Below are positions 16,468 through 24,983 of a stretch of 64,000 bases of DNA, piece by piece (the first letter of the stretch is position 1; every line of letters begins with the position of its first letter). The stretch lies in NCBI RefSeq assembly GCF_018343775.1, contig NZ_CP074349.1:5788501-5852500 (forward strand), given 5' to 3'. The notes beneath the pieces are model-generated. The model saw nothing but the letters and a program-made list of their open reading frames with translations. It was not told the DNA's origin and did no database searches. The position numbers and the translations under genes were made by a program. The DNA is from Pseudomonas cichorii. GTDB taxonomy: Bacteria; Pseudomonadota; Gammaproteobacteria; Pseudomonadales; Pseudomonadaceae.

Positions 16468-16532
16468 GGGCCAACTATCGCTTGCTTCATTAGCTGCATA
16501 TCAAAGAGCTATGCTTTTGCCTGCCCGATGGC
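16468..16532 (+). repeat. attC-like repeat C
   Basis: GGGCCAAC near the gene end, the core AGCTATGCTTTTGCCTG at 16507-16523, and GATGGC at the end, which is one base from the complement of GCCAAC. It is the most diverged of the three copies. Confidence 0.35.
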
Positions 16533-16759
16533 AGCCTTTAAGCAACGGTAGCCGGGTCGTTTGCTGTTGCTTAGCATAGCTGGAAAGGCGCTCGCTTATT
16601 ACTCAAGCACAACATCCTGCCATGCCTCTAGGGAAATAGATCGTAACTTGGCTTTGCCTGCGACTATGTAAAACCTAATGAATGCTAAAGGATAGTTTTA
16701 GAGATATAGAATCTCACCTAAAAAATTAAATCATTATAAAACAAGTGCTTATGTACACC
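16533..16759. other. Non-coding tail of the island
   Basis: No gene is visible. Composition becomes very AT-rich close to attR (16690-16750), a common feature of island ends. Confidence 0.5.
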
Positions 16760-16775
16760 TTCGACTCCTGGTGCC
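16760..16775 (+). repeat. attR: 16-bp direct repeat of tRNA-Thr 3' end
   Basis: TTCGACTCCTGGTGCC is identical to 6424-6439. The following GGCACCA of the tRNA is not preserved here. It marks the right end of the island. Confidence 0.85.
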
Positions 16776-16790
16776 ATAAAGTACCCAAGA

Positions 16791-16816
16791 GGCTCACCGA
16801 AAGGTGGACCTTTTTT
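16791..16816 (+). terminator. Terminator, probably the original tRNA-Thr terminator
   Basis: GGCTCACC-GAAA-GGTGGACC with TTTTTT, 15 bp after attR. The position equals that expected for the tRNA terminator before the island inserted. Confidence 0.6.
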
Positions 16817-16883
16817 GTTTAGATACAATTTCTGTGGAAGGACGCTTGCTCACGACATCGCCAGTTGCCGGTATCAACTCCAT

Positions 16884-17120
16884 CTACCGCCTACCCCAGC
16901 GGCGCGCACGCATTGCCGCAACCTGATCATCGGTGGCGAATTTACCTTGGTCGGCTTCCTCTACCGCCAACTCAATCTGTGCAGTAAGAGTCCGCTCGTG
17001 CTCGATGTAGTCACGAAGAACATCCATCGCCAGATAGCTGACGGTTTGGCCATTCGTTTTGGCCAGCTCGCAGAGCGAATTGGAAAGGTCTTCCGGCAGG
17101 TCCAGAGAAATCCCGGTCAT
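16884..17120 (-). CDS. Ribbon-helix-helix antitoxin, toxin lost
   Basis: 78 residues. MTGISLDLPEDLSNSLCELA then KTNGQTVSYLAMDVLRDYIE is a ribbon-helix-helix (CopG/ParD-type) DNA-binding domain, and the basic tail AAMRARRWGRR fits an antitoxin. GAGG 6 bases before the ATG supports the start. The stop is followed directly by ATG (TAGATGGAGTTG), the usual layout for a coupled ParE/RelE toxin, but only about 29 unrelated codons follow before a stop beside attR. The toxin is therefore missing and the antitoxin is an orphan. It may still repress its own promoter. Confidence 0.7.
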   Translation of the reverse strand: MTGISLDLPEDLSNSLCELAKTNGQTVSYLAMDVLRDYIEHERTLTAQIELAVEEADQGKFATDDQVAAMRARRWGRR

Positions 17121-17409
17121 GGCGGCCTCGATGGTAAGCGTTTGTTGGGTATCTTACACCCGACCACATTGCCTGGGTTTAGCAACTCGTCGCTAGTATG
17201 GTGTATCACAAGTAGAACACTACCCTACGGCAAACAAACAGAAACAACCTTCCCCCATAAACCCCATCAAGCTGTAGGACCCTTCTGAACTTTAGGGATA
17301 TCCTCTTGGCCGTCTTGCGCCTCACGTAAATCAAGGCCTAACCTCCCTGCGTCGCGGAACAACGCGACCGGTTTGACAGGCCGTAAAATCGAGGCGCAAC
17401 ACCCGCAAT
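17121..17409. other. Non-coding stretch
   Basis: Holds the promoter region of the antitoxin gene. I see no convincing gene on either strand. Confidence 0.4.
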
Positions 17410-17572
17410 CAGCCAGCAGACCTTGTGTTCGCTGGTGCGTTATGGCGGCTGTTCGTGGGGCACATTCGTGTGCGCCGGGTTCCTTGATTCCTGGTCTGTC
17501 AACCCGCGTACAGTCGCCACCATTCTGATTGACAGCAGAGGGTGTCGGCTCAATCAATCAGGGAGATTCGAC
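17410..17572 (+). ncRNA. Structured leader upstream of the DUF3077 gene
   Basis: TGGCGGCTGT (near 17443) pairs with ACAGTCGCCA (near 17512) to close a long stem containing GGCACA-TTCG-TGTGC. It is followed by TTGACAGCAGAGGGTGTCGG and the ribosome site GGGAG. A diverged copy occurs near 18650-18760. Similar leaders are, to my memory, common before this gene family in Pseudomonas. A role in translational control is inference. Confidence 0.45.
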
Positions 17573-17851
17573 ATGATCAGATCCACACCACATCCGCCTC
17601 AGGCTCAATCAACGACCCGCGATTTCAATATCGGCCTTTTCAATGTAAAGCCCGGTATCAAGATCGAGGATGCTTTAGTGCTCGCTTCCGAATATCTGCT
17701 CTGCGCAGCGGCGACTGCTTACGAGACGGTAGATAACAGTACAAAGGAATTCCGGCCATTGGCGCAGGCGGTAGTGCATCAGATAGAGGCAGCGCGAGCG
17801 CTGGTTGAAGCTTCGGTGGCGGGCTTGGAGTGTAAGCAGGACAATCAATAA
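17573..17851 (+). CDS. DUF3077 family small protein
   Basis: 92 residues. The pattern FNVKPGIKIEDALVLASEYL followed by CAAATAYETVD and AVVHQIEAARALVEASVAG matches the Pseudomonas-restricted DUF3077 family, whose members are small helical proteins of unknown function. GGGAG at 17561-17565 gives the start; the frame is open further upstream through the structured leader. No operon partner. Confidence 0.7.
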   Translation: MIRSTPHPPQAQSTTRDFNIGLFNVKPGIKIEDALVLASEYLLCAAATAYETVDNSTKEFRPLAQAVVHQIEAARALVEASVAGLECKQDNQ

Positions 17852-17965
17852 ACCCTGAGCTGTCTGCACCTGTCTTTCACGCTGAGAGAACAGGTGCTTT
17901 TGTGAGCATTGCCCAGCTATCGCATAGCACCATACGAAGTGCCAAGTCGCATCACAGCCTTTACC

Positions 17966-18265
17966 TCATAATCTAAGCTCTTCACCTGAGTCATTCGCCG
18001 CCAGCCATGTCGTGGAAATCCTAATGGTGCGGGGCGACGACAAACTGAGTCTCTGAAAAGCCAGGGTATAGAGCGCTATACCGTCGGTGATCAATCGATG
18101 AGCCAGTCGTTCCTGTTCCTGATCATGAAAGGCCACGCATCGGGCACCGTCCAGACAGAGCCTGGCGGCAACACGAAAATGAGCCGCAGCTTCATCAGGC
18201 TTGAGAGACGCCAATCTGATCAGGTCGTGGGGTGGAAGGCGGGACAGTAGTGAGCGATCAATCAT
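17966..18265 (-). CDS. Small hypothetical protein
   Basis: 99 residues starting MIDRSLLSRLPPHDLIRLAS, helical and soluble, with HFRVAARLCLDGARCVAFHD and ERLAHRLITDGIALYTLAF. I do not recognise a family. GGAGG upstream of the ATG and a normal amino acid composition support a real gene. It is divergent from the structured stretch at 18385-18480. Confidence 0.5.
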   Translation of the reverse strand: MIDRSLLSRLPPHDLIRLASLKPDEAAAHFRVAARLCLDGARCVAFHDQEQERLAHRLITDGIALYTLAFQRLSLSSPRTIRISTTWLAANDSGEELRL

Positions 18266-18384
18266 GGAGGGAGCCTCCGTGATCGAAATGCAATAAGGTC
18301 TGATGTAGCGGGCGGTGCGCGGGTGTAAAAGGGGGGTAAGCCATCATCCTTTCCTCAGACGGATTAAGGAACTGCCATCCACCG

Positions 18385-18480
18385 TTGCGACACGGATAAA
18401 GGGTGGCAGACCGTACGAGGGTCGCAAACCGGCGTCTGAGGAAACCGGCCAGACCGAAGCCTGCCCCGCACGGTCCGCCA
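18385..18480. repeat. Structured intergenic element
   Basis: TTGCGAC (18385-18391) pairs with GTCGCAA (18421-18427), and TGGCAGACCGT (18404-18414) pairs with ACGGTCCGCCA (18470-18480), so the stems interlock. The stretch lies between 17966-18265 and copy 2 of the DUF3077-type leader, with no coding frame. It is probably a conserved repeat or RNA. Confidence 0.4.
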
Positions 18481-18639
18481 TAGAAATACGCTAACTGGAC
18501 ACTGGAAGCGCCAGCTAGAGAGCTATGGCACGAAACCGCGCCTCAGACACACATCAGGTTGCGACACCCGGCCACAGGATTGACTGTGGCGAGACTAGGC
18601 TAGCGGCAGGGCTGCAATCTAATAGTCGGACCACGCCCA

Positions 18640-18760
18640 CGCAATCAGCGTATGTGTCTTGTTGTTTCGTAGGCTTTTTCTGGCAGGGCTTTTCTAGCCC
18701 ATACCTGCCAACCCAGACGACAATTGACGGCAGAGGGTGGCAGCCCAACCAATCAAGAAA
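18640..18760 (+). repeat. Second, diverged copy of the DUF3077-type leader without its gene
   Basis: TTGACGGCAGAGGGTGGCAG and CAACCAATCAAGAAAC align with TTGACAGCAGAGGGTGTCGG and CAATCAATCAGGGA of 17533-17566. Upstream, TGGCAGGGC...GCCC...CTGCCA forms a hairpin. No DUF3077 gene follows; the sequence runs into the end of a convergent gene. Confidence 0.45.
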
Positions 18761-19529
18761 CAACAACCCTCTCAGCCTTGGCCTCGTCAATTGCATCAAC
18801 CGCAACAGCGCTCGTACCTGGCGACCTCCTCTTGCGCGCATCACGAAGCTGCATCCAGAGCAGGCTGGCAGCCAGTGATGCAGCAACGGTCAGGGTCAGC
18901 CACAGTGCGATCAGCAGGCTGAAAGAAACGCTATTGTTCAGTTCGCGAAAGATGCCGAGTGCAAACGCGGTGTACCAGGAGATCGCGGAAAGAGCGCCTG
19001 AAGCCAGGAATATGGCGATGCGGCTACGCGAAACGCCATCCAGAATCGGTTGGCTCATGTCGCGCAACACGACGGGCAATACGAATACGTGGATAAGCAT
19101 GCCGTTGAGGGTCAGGGCCGAGACTATGCATACCTTTGCCCAGAGCTTGGGGTTGCTGAGTTTTTCCGGAGACTCCAGGCCGTAAAGGGCGAGGAATCCC
19201 AGGCCGGAAAGCCACAGCAGGCCGAGGCCTATGGCGACCACGGTGCTGATGAAGGTGAAGGTACTCTTGATTTCAACCGGAAGACTGCCTTTGCGCATCC
19301 AGCGAAGGATCCAGTAATCCAGCATGGTCGCGCCGCCCAGGCCGAAGCACAGGCCGAGAAGGTGCAGGCCTACCAGAACGGTCAGCACTCGTACGTGAGG
19401 GAGTGGATCGGGCAAATCGATGCGCAGCTCACGTGGGTCTGCCAACACAGGCTCACTGGCAATCAGTGCCACTGCTCCCGCTATCAAGGGGATGACTAAA
19501 TAAAGCGGGTTAGCAGTTCGTTTGTCCAT
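18753..19529 (-). CDS. Multi-pass inner membrane protein of unknown function
   Basis: 258 residues with about six membrane helices. The first 30 residues resemble a signal anchor (LYLVIPLIAGAVALIA). Later segments include VRVLTVLVGLHLLGLCFGLGGATMLDYWIL and TFISTVVAIGLGLLWLSGLGFLALYG; a conserved-looking Asp lies in the second. I do not recognise the family confidently; the layout is reminiscent of small CopD-like or DUF2214-like membrane proteins. No clear operon partner. The stop lies inside a repeat copy on the other strand. Confidence 0.7.
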   Translation of the reverse strand: MDKRTANPLYLVIPLIAGAVALIASEPVLADPRELRIDLPDPLPHVRVLTVLVGLHLLGLCFGLGGATMLDYWILRWMRKGSLPVEIKSTFTFISTVVAIGLGLLWLSGLGFLALYGLESPEKLSNPKLWAKVCIVSALTLNGMLIHVFVLPVVLRDMSQPILDGVSRSRIAIFLASGALSAISWYTAFALGIFRELNNSVSFSLLIALWLTLTVAASLAASLLWMQLRDARKRRSPGTSAVAVDAIDEAKAERVVVS

Positions 19530-20072
19530 TTGTAATTACCTCGGCCAAGGAGACCTTAATCCATGAGAAAGCCAGATCCTTGCCGAAGAATAATGAACAG
19601 AAATTAAAAGTGTAATGAATATTCTATATTGAATAGTTTGAAAAATACTTCTTGATTTTTATTGCCTACCGATGAGTAATTGGAAGTTTTTTATTTTCTT
19701 TATCAACTGCCTTTATCTGAAATATTTTCTTACAAAGCTTGTCTCACTCTTTAGCTTTTTACCCATACTTACCTCTGCGTAAGTACTTTAAATCCTTTGA
19801 AAACAAATTAACAGCTTCATTTTTCAAACGGCCTGATTCGGGCACAGGTGCTCCACGCCTTGGGCGCAACACTGTGCCAAGGGCACGTTGCTGAAAGAAC
19901 ACGTTTGAACGTGAGGCAAACTGAAAAACCATCACGAGCAGCGTATGACCCTGGTCACAGAAAGCCGTTCGCAGCCGCACGTGTAAAAATTCTTATCACT
20001 TATATTAATGATGAAGAACTTTATAACGATTGCTATCGAGCCAGATTTAAAATGAAGGAATAAATGACTGAC
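19530..20072. other. AT-rich non-coding stretch and pseudogene tail
   Basis: 19600-19760 is unusually AT-rich for this region and carries no gene. Small frames around 19760-20060 lack ribosome sites and family resemblance. The boundary near 20040 is where the adjacent ATPase-domain pseudogene loses its natural end. Confidence 0.5.
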
Positions 20073-20468
20073 ACTTTCACATGCCTGACAGATCAATACG
20101 CTGCCGCGCCCGAGCTTTTCCATATAACCGAGCAGGTAAAGAATATGGGCAATGTCCGGGTTGCGCAGCACTGAAATATGCCCGTGTTGCAATTGATCTG
20201 CACTGACCCCCTCAGGTAGCGTCCCCGAATTCCAGATCTTTACCTGTGCCGGGCTTATTTCCACTTTGATGCCCCCGGAGAAACTGCTGTAGTCGCGGTG
20301 GGCAAAAGCATTGACGATGCCTTCACGAATCGCCACTTCGGGGTACAGGGGAATATCTTCACGCTGGGTGCGGTCATTGCTGAAGCGCGCTCTCGATGGC
20401 GTATTACGCCTGATGAACGTGAACAGTTGCTCAATCACTTCAGCCATAGGACCAGCAAAGTGTTGCAA
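20073..20468 (-). pseudogene. Fragment of a RecG-like/AlbA_2 ATP-binding regulator
   Basis: About 130 residues matching the HATPase_c_4-type C-terminal part of predicted helicase/transcription regulators: HFAGPMAEVIEQLFTFIRRN, YPEVAIREGIVNAFAHRDYS, KVEISPAQVKIWNSGTLPEG and LLGYMEKLGRGSVLI. In the family the AlbA_2 DNA-binding domain precedes it and a winged helix follows; both are missing. A stop codon lies directly upstream of the matching frame, and the sequence turns unrelated after about 20075. This is a remnant. Confidence 0.65.
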
Positions 20469-20791
20469 ATTCTAATATTCATCGGCGTTCTTGCTGCTAT
20501 AACAAACAGCCCGCCCCCGTGCCTGCGGGTGTCTTATTCATCCTGACCTCTCAAGCGTTGAGCAACATTTTTGATGTTGCCCAGATGATTCAGCAGCCGC
20601 TGCTCGACGTCCTGATTTTTTACCATCCATGTTCTAGTTGATCCGGCCCCGGTTTCAGGGCCGAAAAGTGACAGCGTCAACCTTCGCCTGCCGTGCTCTG
20701 TCTCAGAAAGAAATTATCAAGTATTGCCACACCACCGTCAGCCTATGCCCTGACAGCTTGAGCATCCCGGCCTATGCCTGACAGTCGCCCA
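20469..20791. other. Non-coding stretch with a 30-codon remnant
   Basis: On the minus strand, 20534-20626 reads MVKNQDVEQRLLNHLGNIKN followed by VAQRLRGQDE and a stop, which looks like natural protein sequence and may be another broken piece of the upstream regulator locus. The rest shows nothing. Confidence 0.3.
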
Positions 20792-20826
20792 TAAAAAATG
20801 CCCCGATCCAGAGAGCGGGGCATTTT
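20792..20826 (-). terminator. Terminator of the OprD-family porin gene
   Basis: On the minus strand AAAATGCCCCG...CGGGGCATTTTTT forms a stem with a T tract, 27 bp after the porin stop codon. Confidence 0.85.
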
Positions 20827-20852
20827 CGAACAGCGGTTACACAGTCACGTCA

Positions 20853-22166
20853 TTAGAAGACGTTGATTGGGTAATCCACAAAGACACGCACTTCGTTACC
20901 TTCGCTGTTGTAACCCTGAGCGTCAGCGGAAACACGCAGGATCGAGCTACGCAGGCGAACGGATAAGTCCTTGGCCGGGCCGCCCTGTACCACGTAAGTC
21001 AGCTGGTTGAAGAACTCGCGCTCAGTACCGTTGCCGCTGCCCGGAGTGCCGTCGTCGATGTTGTCACCGCGAACGTAGGCAGTCTTGTAGCTCAGGCCTG
21101 GAGTGATCAGGCTGGACAGGTCGACGCCGTAGGCAACTTGCCACGAACGCTCGTCCTTACCGTTGAAGTCAGACCAGTAGGAGTTGGCCAGGTAGATGGT
21201 GTTGCCGCCATCACCGAAACCACCGGCATTTTTATAGCCGCCGTAGTTGTAGGCAGTCTCGCCGCTGCTGCGTTGGTGAGCCAGGGTGAAGGAGTGGATA
21301 CCCACAGCCCAGGTCGCCGCCAGGCTCCAGATCTTGTTGTCACGTGCGCCAGCGGCTGCAGCAGCCGAGTAGTCCTTGTCCAGCTTGGTCTTGTAGCCGT
21401 TGAAGTCCAGAGTCAGAGACTGGTCTTGTGGCAGAGCGAAGACGTAGTTCAGGTTCAGGTACTGCTTCTTGAAGACATCTTCGTTGTCGGAAGCATAAGC
21501 TGCTGCGCTGAATGCGTCAGTGAACTTGTAGCTACCACCGAACACGTTGATGCTCTTCAAGCCACCGCTGTCGCGACCTTCAGCACTCTTGCGAGCTTCC
21601 TGAGTGAAACGACCAGCAACGACTTCCAGGCCTTCGATCTCTTTGGAAGTGATCATGGTGCCGGTGTAACTTTCCGGTAACAGGCGCGAGTTATCGTAGC
21701 TCAGCACTGGCAGCTGAGGCATTTGATCGCCGTACTTGAGCACAGTGTTGGAAACGCGGAATTTTACCGCTGCGCCAGCACGTGTCAGGTTGTGGTTCGA
21801 TGAGGTAGGAATATTGTCGCCATTGGCGTCAACGCCATCGCTACCTGGTTTGAAGAAGTCGATACCGCCAGAGCCGCTACGACCTTTACCACCATCCAGA
21901 CGGATGCCGTACAGACCGAATGCATCCACGCCCACACCCACAGTGCCTTGGGTGAAACCGGACGTGAAGTTACCGATGAACGCCTGGCCCCATTCAGCCT
22001 TGTCGTCACCCTCGTTCTTGTAATCGCGGTTGATGTAAGCGTTGCGCAGATTGATGGTCAAGTGGCTGTCGTCAATGAAGCCCTTGGAATCTGCTTGCCC
22101 CTGCGCCATTGCCTGGCTGGCGCTGATAATGCCCAGAGCGAGCAAACCGATACGTTTATTAAACAT
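20853..22166 (-). CDS. OprD-family outer membrane porin
   Basis: 437 residues with a signal peptide (MFNKRIGLLALGIISASQAMA). The mature N-terminus GFIDDSHLTINLRNAYINRD is the OprD-family signature, and the protein ends with alternating residues and a terminal Phe (VRVFVDYPINVF) typical of barrel insertion. OprD-type porins form 18-strand channels for amino acids, peptides or aromatic acids; the substrate cannot be read here. AAGGA 8 bases before MFNKR sets the start rather than the ATG five codons earlier. It stands alone with its own terminator. Confidence 0.92.
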   Translation of the reverse strand: MFNKRIGLLALGIISASQAMAQGQADSKGFIDDSHLTINLRNAYINRDYKNEGDDKAEWGQAFIGNFTSGFTQGTVGVGVDAFGLYGIRLDGGKGRSGSGGIDFFKPGSDGVDANGDNIPTSSNHNLTRAGAAVKFRVSNTVLKYGDQMPQLPVLSYDNSRLLPESYTGTMITSKEIEGLEVVAGRFTQEARKSAEGRDSGGLKSINVFGGSYKFTDAFSAAAYASDNEDVFKKQYLNLNYVFALPQDQSLTLDFNGYKTKLDKDYSAAAAAGARDNKIWSLAATWAVGIHSFTLAHQRSSGETAYNYGGYKNAGGFGDGGNTIYLANSYWSDFNGKDERSWQVAYGVDLSSLITPGLSYKTAYVRGDNIDDGTPGSGNGTEREFFNQLTYVVQGGPAKDLSVRLRSSILRVSADAQGYNSEGNEVRVFVDYPINVF

Positions 22167-22395
22167 CTTATTTTCCTTCATTACGGATTTACACGCGCCG
22201 TGGCGGCTTCCCTAAGGTTGACCGTGGACTCTAACTTTGGGCAAAAGTATAGAAGACCGAACGAAATCATCGCAGTGGACTACAGATGGACGTACATGGC
22301 TTATAGCCACAAGCGGTGGGACGTGAATCCTAGTCCCAAGGCTTGAGGGGTGTCAAACACGGAGATGGCCGTCTTAGAAGGGTCCTACGCGATAA

Positions 22396-22596
22396 TCAGT
22401 CTTTCAGTACGCCCAACAGAGCCTCTAGTTCCGCATCGTTGAACAGACCTGCCGGATATCGCTGCAGAAGCATTGCTCGCACATCCGGTCGGGGTTTCGG
22501 GAGTTTGGTCGTCCTTAACCAATCCGCCATCATCTGACGAGCCTCGTTACTAGCAGACAAACCACGAGCATTATGCCGGTTGATACCTGCGTTCAT
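22396..22596 (-). CDS. Small hypothetical protein
   Basis: 66 residues, MNAGINRHNARGLSASNEAR then QMMADWLRTTKLPKPRPDVR and LLQRYPAGLFNDAELEALLG. Highly charged and helical; no family recognised. AGAGG about 8 bases before this ATG favours it over the ATG seven codons upstream. Natural-looking composition suggests a genuine small gene. Confidence 0.5.
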   Translation of the reverse strand: MNAGINRHNARGLSASNEARQMMADWLRTTKLPKPRPDVRAMLLQRYPAGLFNDAELEALLGVLKD

Positions 22597-22723
22597 AATG
22601 ACAACCTCTTGAGCCATGAGGGGCTAAATCTACGGACGCTTTGTGACAGAAGAACGAAAAAAACCTCCCGCTATTTACCCACCGTCGGGCCAGACTCAAG
22701 GTAATTGCTACAAAGCGTTACCC

Positions 22724-22751
22724 AAAAAAAAGCCTATCGGTTGATAGGCTT
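22724..22751 (-). terminator. Terminator of the agu operon
   Basis: On the minus strand AAGCCTATC-AACC-GATAGGCTT followed by TTTTTT, about 50 bp after the aguA stop. Confidence 0.85.
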
Positions 22752-22799
22752 AGTGCAGCAAAAACAGGACCATTTGCCAGTTACGCATGTAAGCAAATG

Positions 22800-23917
22800 T
22801 TACGTAAATGCCTTCCGTGGAGCAGGTTGCTGCTGAGTCAGACAGTGAATATTGCCTCCGCCCAGCAGTAATTCACGGCCCGGAGCCATCACTACCTCAT
22901 GCTCCGGGAACAGCCGCTGCAGGATTTCACGGGCTGTCTCGTCCATCGGGTCGTCGAAACTCGGTGCAATGATGCCGCCGTTGACGATCAGGAAGTTCAC
23001 ATAAGAGCCCGCCAGACGCACCGAAGGGTCGCGCTCCTGACTGCCGTGCACCTTGTCGACACCTGCGCATTCTTCTTCGGTCGCGAACAAAGGACCAGGA
23101 ATGGGCATTTTATGGACGGTGATTTCACGCCCTTTGGCATCCCGGGTGTTTTCCAAAATACTCAACGCGGCGTGACAACGTGTGTAGTTGGGGTCTTTGG
23201 GATCATCGGTCCAGGCCAGCAACACCTCACCCGGGCGCACGTAGCAGCAGAAGTTGTCCACATGCCCGTCCGTCTCGTCGTTGAACAGGCCATCGGGCAG
23301 CCAGATGACCTTGTCCACCGCCAGATTGTCGCTGAGCACCGCTTCTATCTGCTCGCGGGAAAGGTTCGGGTTACGGTTGCGATTGAGCAGGCATTCTTCA
23401 GTGGTAATGAGAGTGCCTTCGCCATCGACATGGATCGAGCCGCCTTCCAGCACAAAACCTTCGGTCACATAACGCGGGCAACGCTCGATTTCCAGGACCT
23501 TGCTCGCCAGTTGCGAGTCCAGGTTCCAGGGCGAATACAGACCGCCGTCAAAACCGCCCCAGGCGTTGAAGTCCCAGTCCACGCCGCGCACTTCGCCGTG
23601 GTCGTTGATGACGAAGGTCGGGCCGGTATCGCGCACCCAGGCGTCGTCATTGCTGATTTCCACCACGCGAATGTTGGGCATGTCCAGGTGGGCACGGGCA
23701 TTGTCATATTGCCTGGCCGAAACCGCGACCGTGACCGGCTCGAAACGGGCAATCGCCTTGGCGATGGCAACGTGGGCAGCCTGCGCGGGCTTGCCGCCCA
23801 GGCGCCAGTTGTCGGGACGCTCCGGCCAGACCATCCAGACCTGAGTCTGCGGTGCCCATTCGGCGGGCATGTGGAAGCCGTCAGCGCGGGGCGTGCTCTT
23901 GAGCGTCGTCATGGCCA

Positions 23918-23918
<1 letters not shown>
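22800..23918 (-). CDS. aguA: Agmatine deiminase
   Basis: 372 residues, the normal length. It converts agmatine to N-carbamoylputrescine and ammonia in the cytosol. Family motifs are [56 protein letters not shown] and the nucleophile Cys359 in [12 protein letters not shown]. The start overlaps the aguB stop (TGATG) with GGAG 5 bases upstream, so translation is coupled. Together the two genes give putrescine from agmatine. A terminator follows. Confidence 0.97.
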
Positions 23919-24796
<878 letters not shown>

Positions 24797-24830
24797 GGAA
24801 ATGCCTCCTGGGCGGGCTCATGTAAAAACG

Positions 24831-24875
24831 GTGGGAGCGAATTCATTCGCGAATGGCGATTGAATTCGCTCCCAC
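24831..24875. repeat. REP-like palindrome
   Basis: GTGGGAGCGAATTCATTCGC opens an arm pairing with TGAATTCGCTCCCAC; this is the common Pseudomonas REP head. It lies between aguB and the fusion gene. Confidence 0.7.
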
Positions 24876-24983
24876 AGATATCAGTAAACAGTTGCCGTTT
24901 TATAACGGATAAAAATCGGCTTTTAAAGTAGATATCGGCTCAAAACAAAATAAAACATCAATTTAAGCCGATACCCATCGAAT

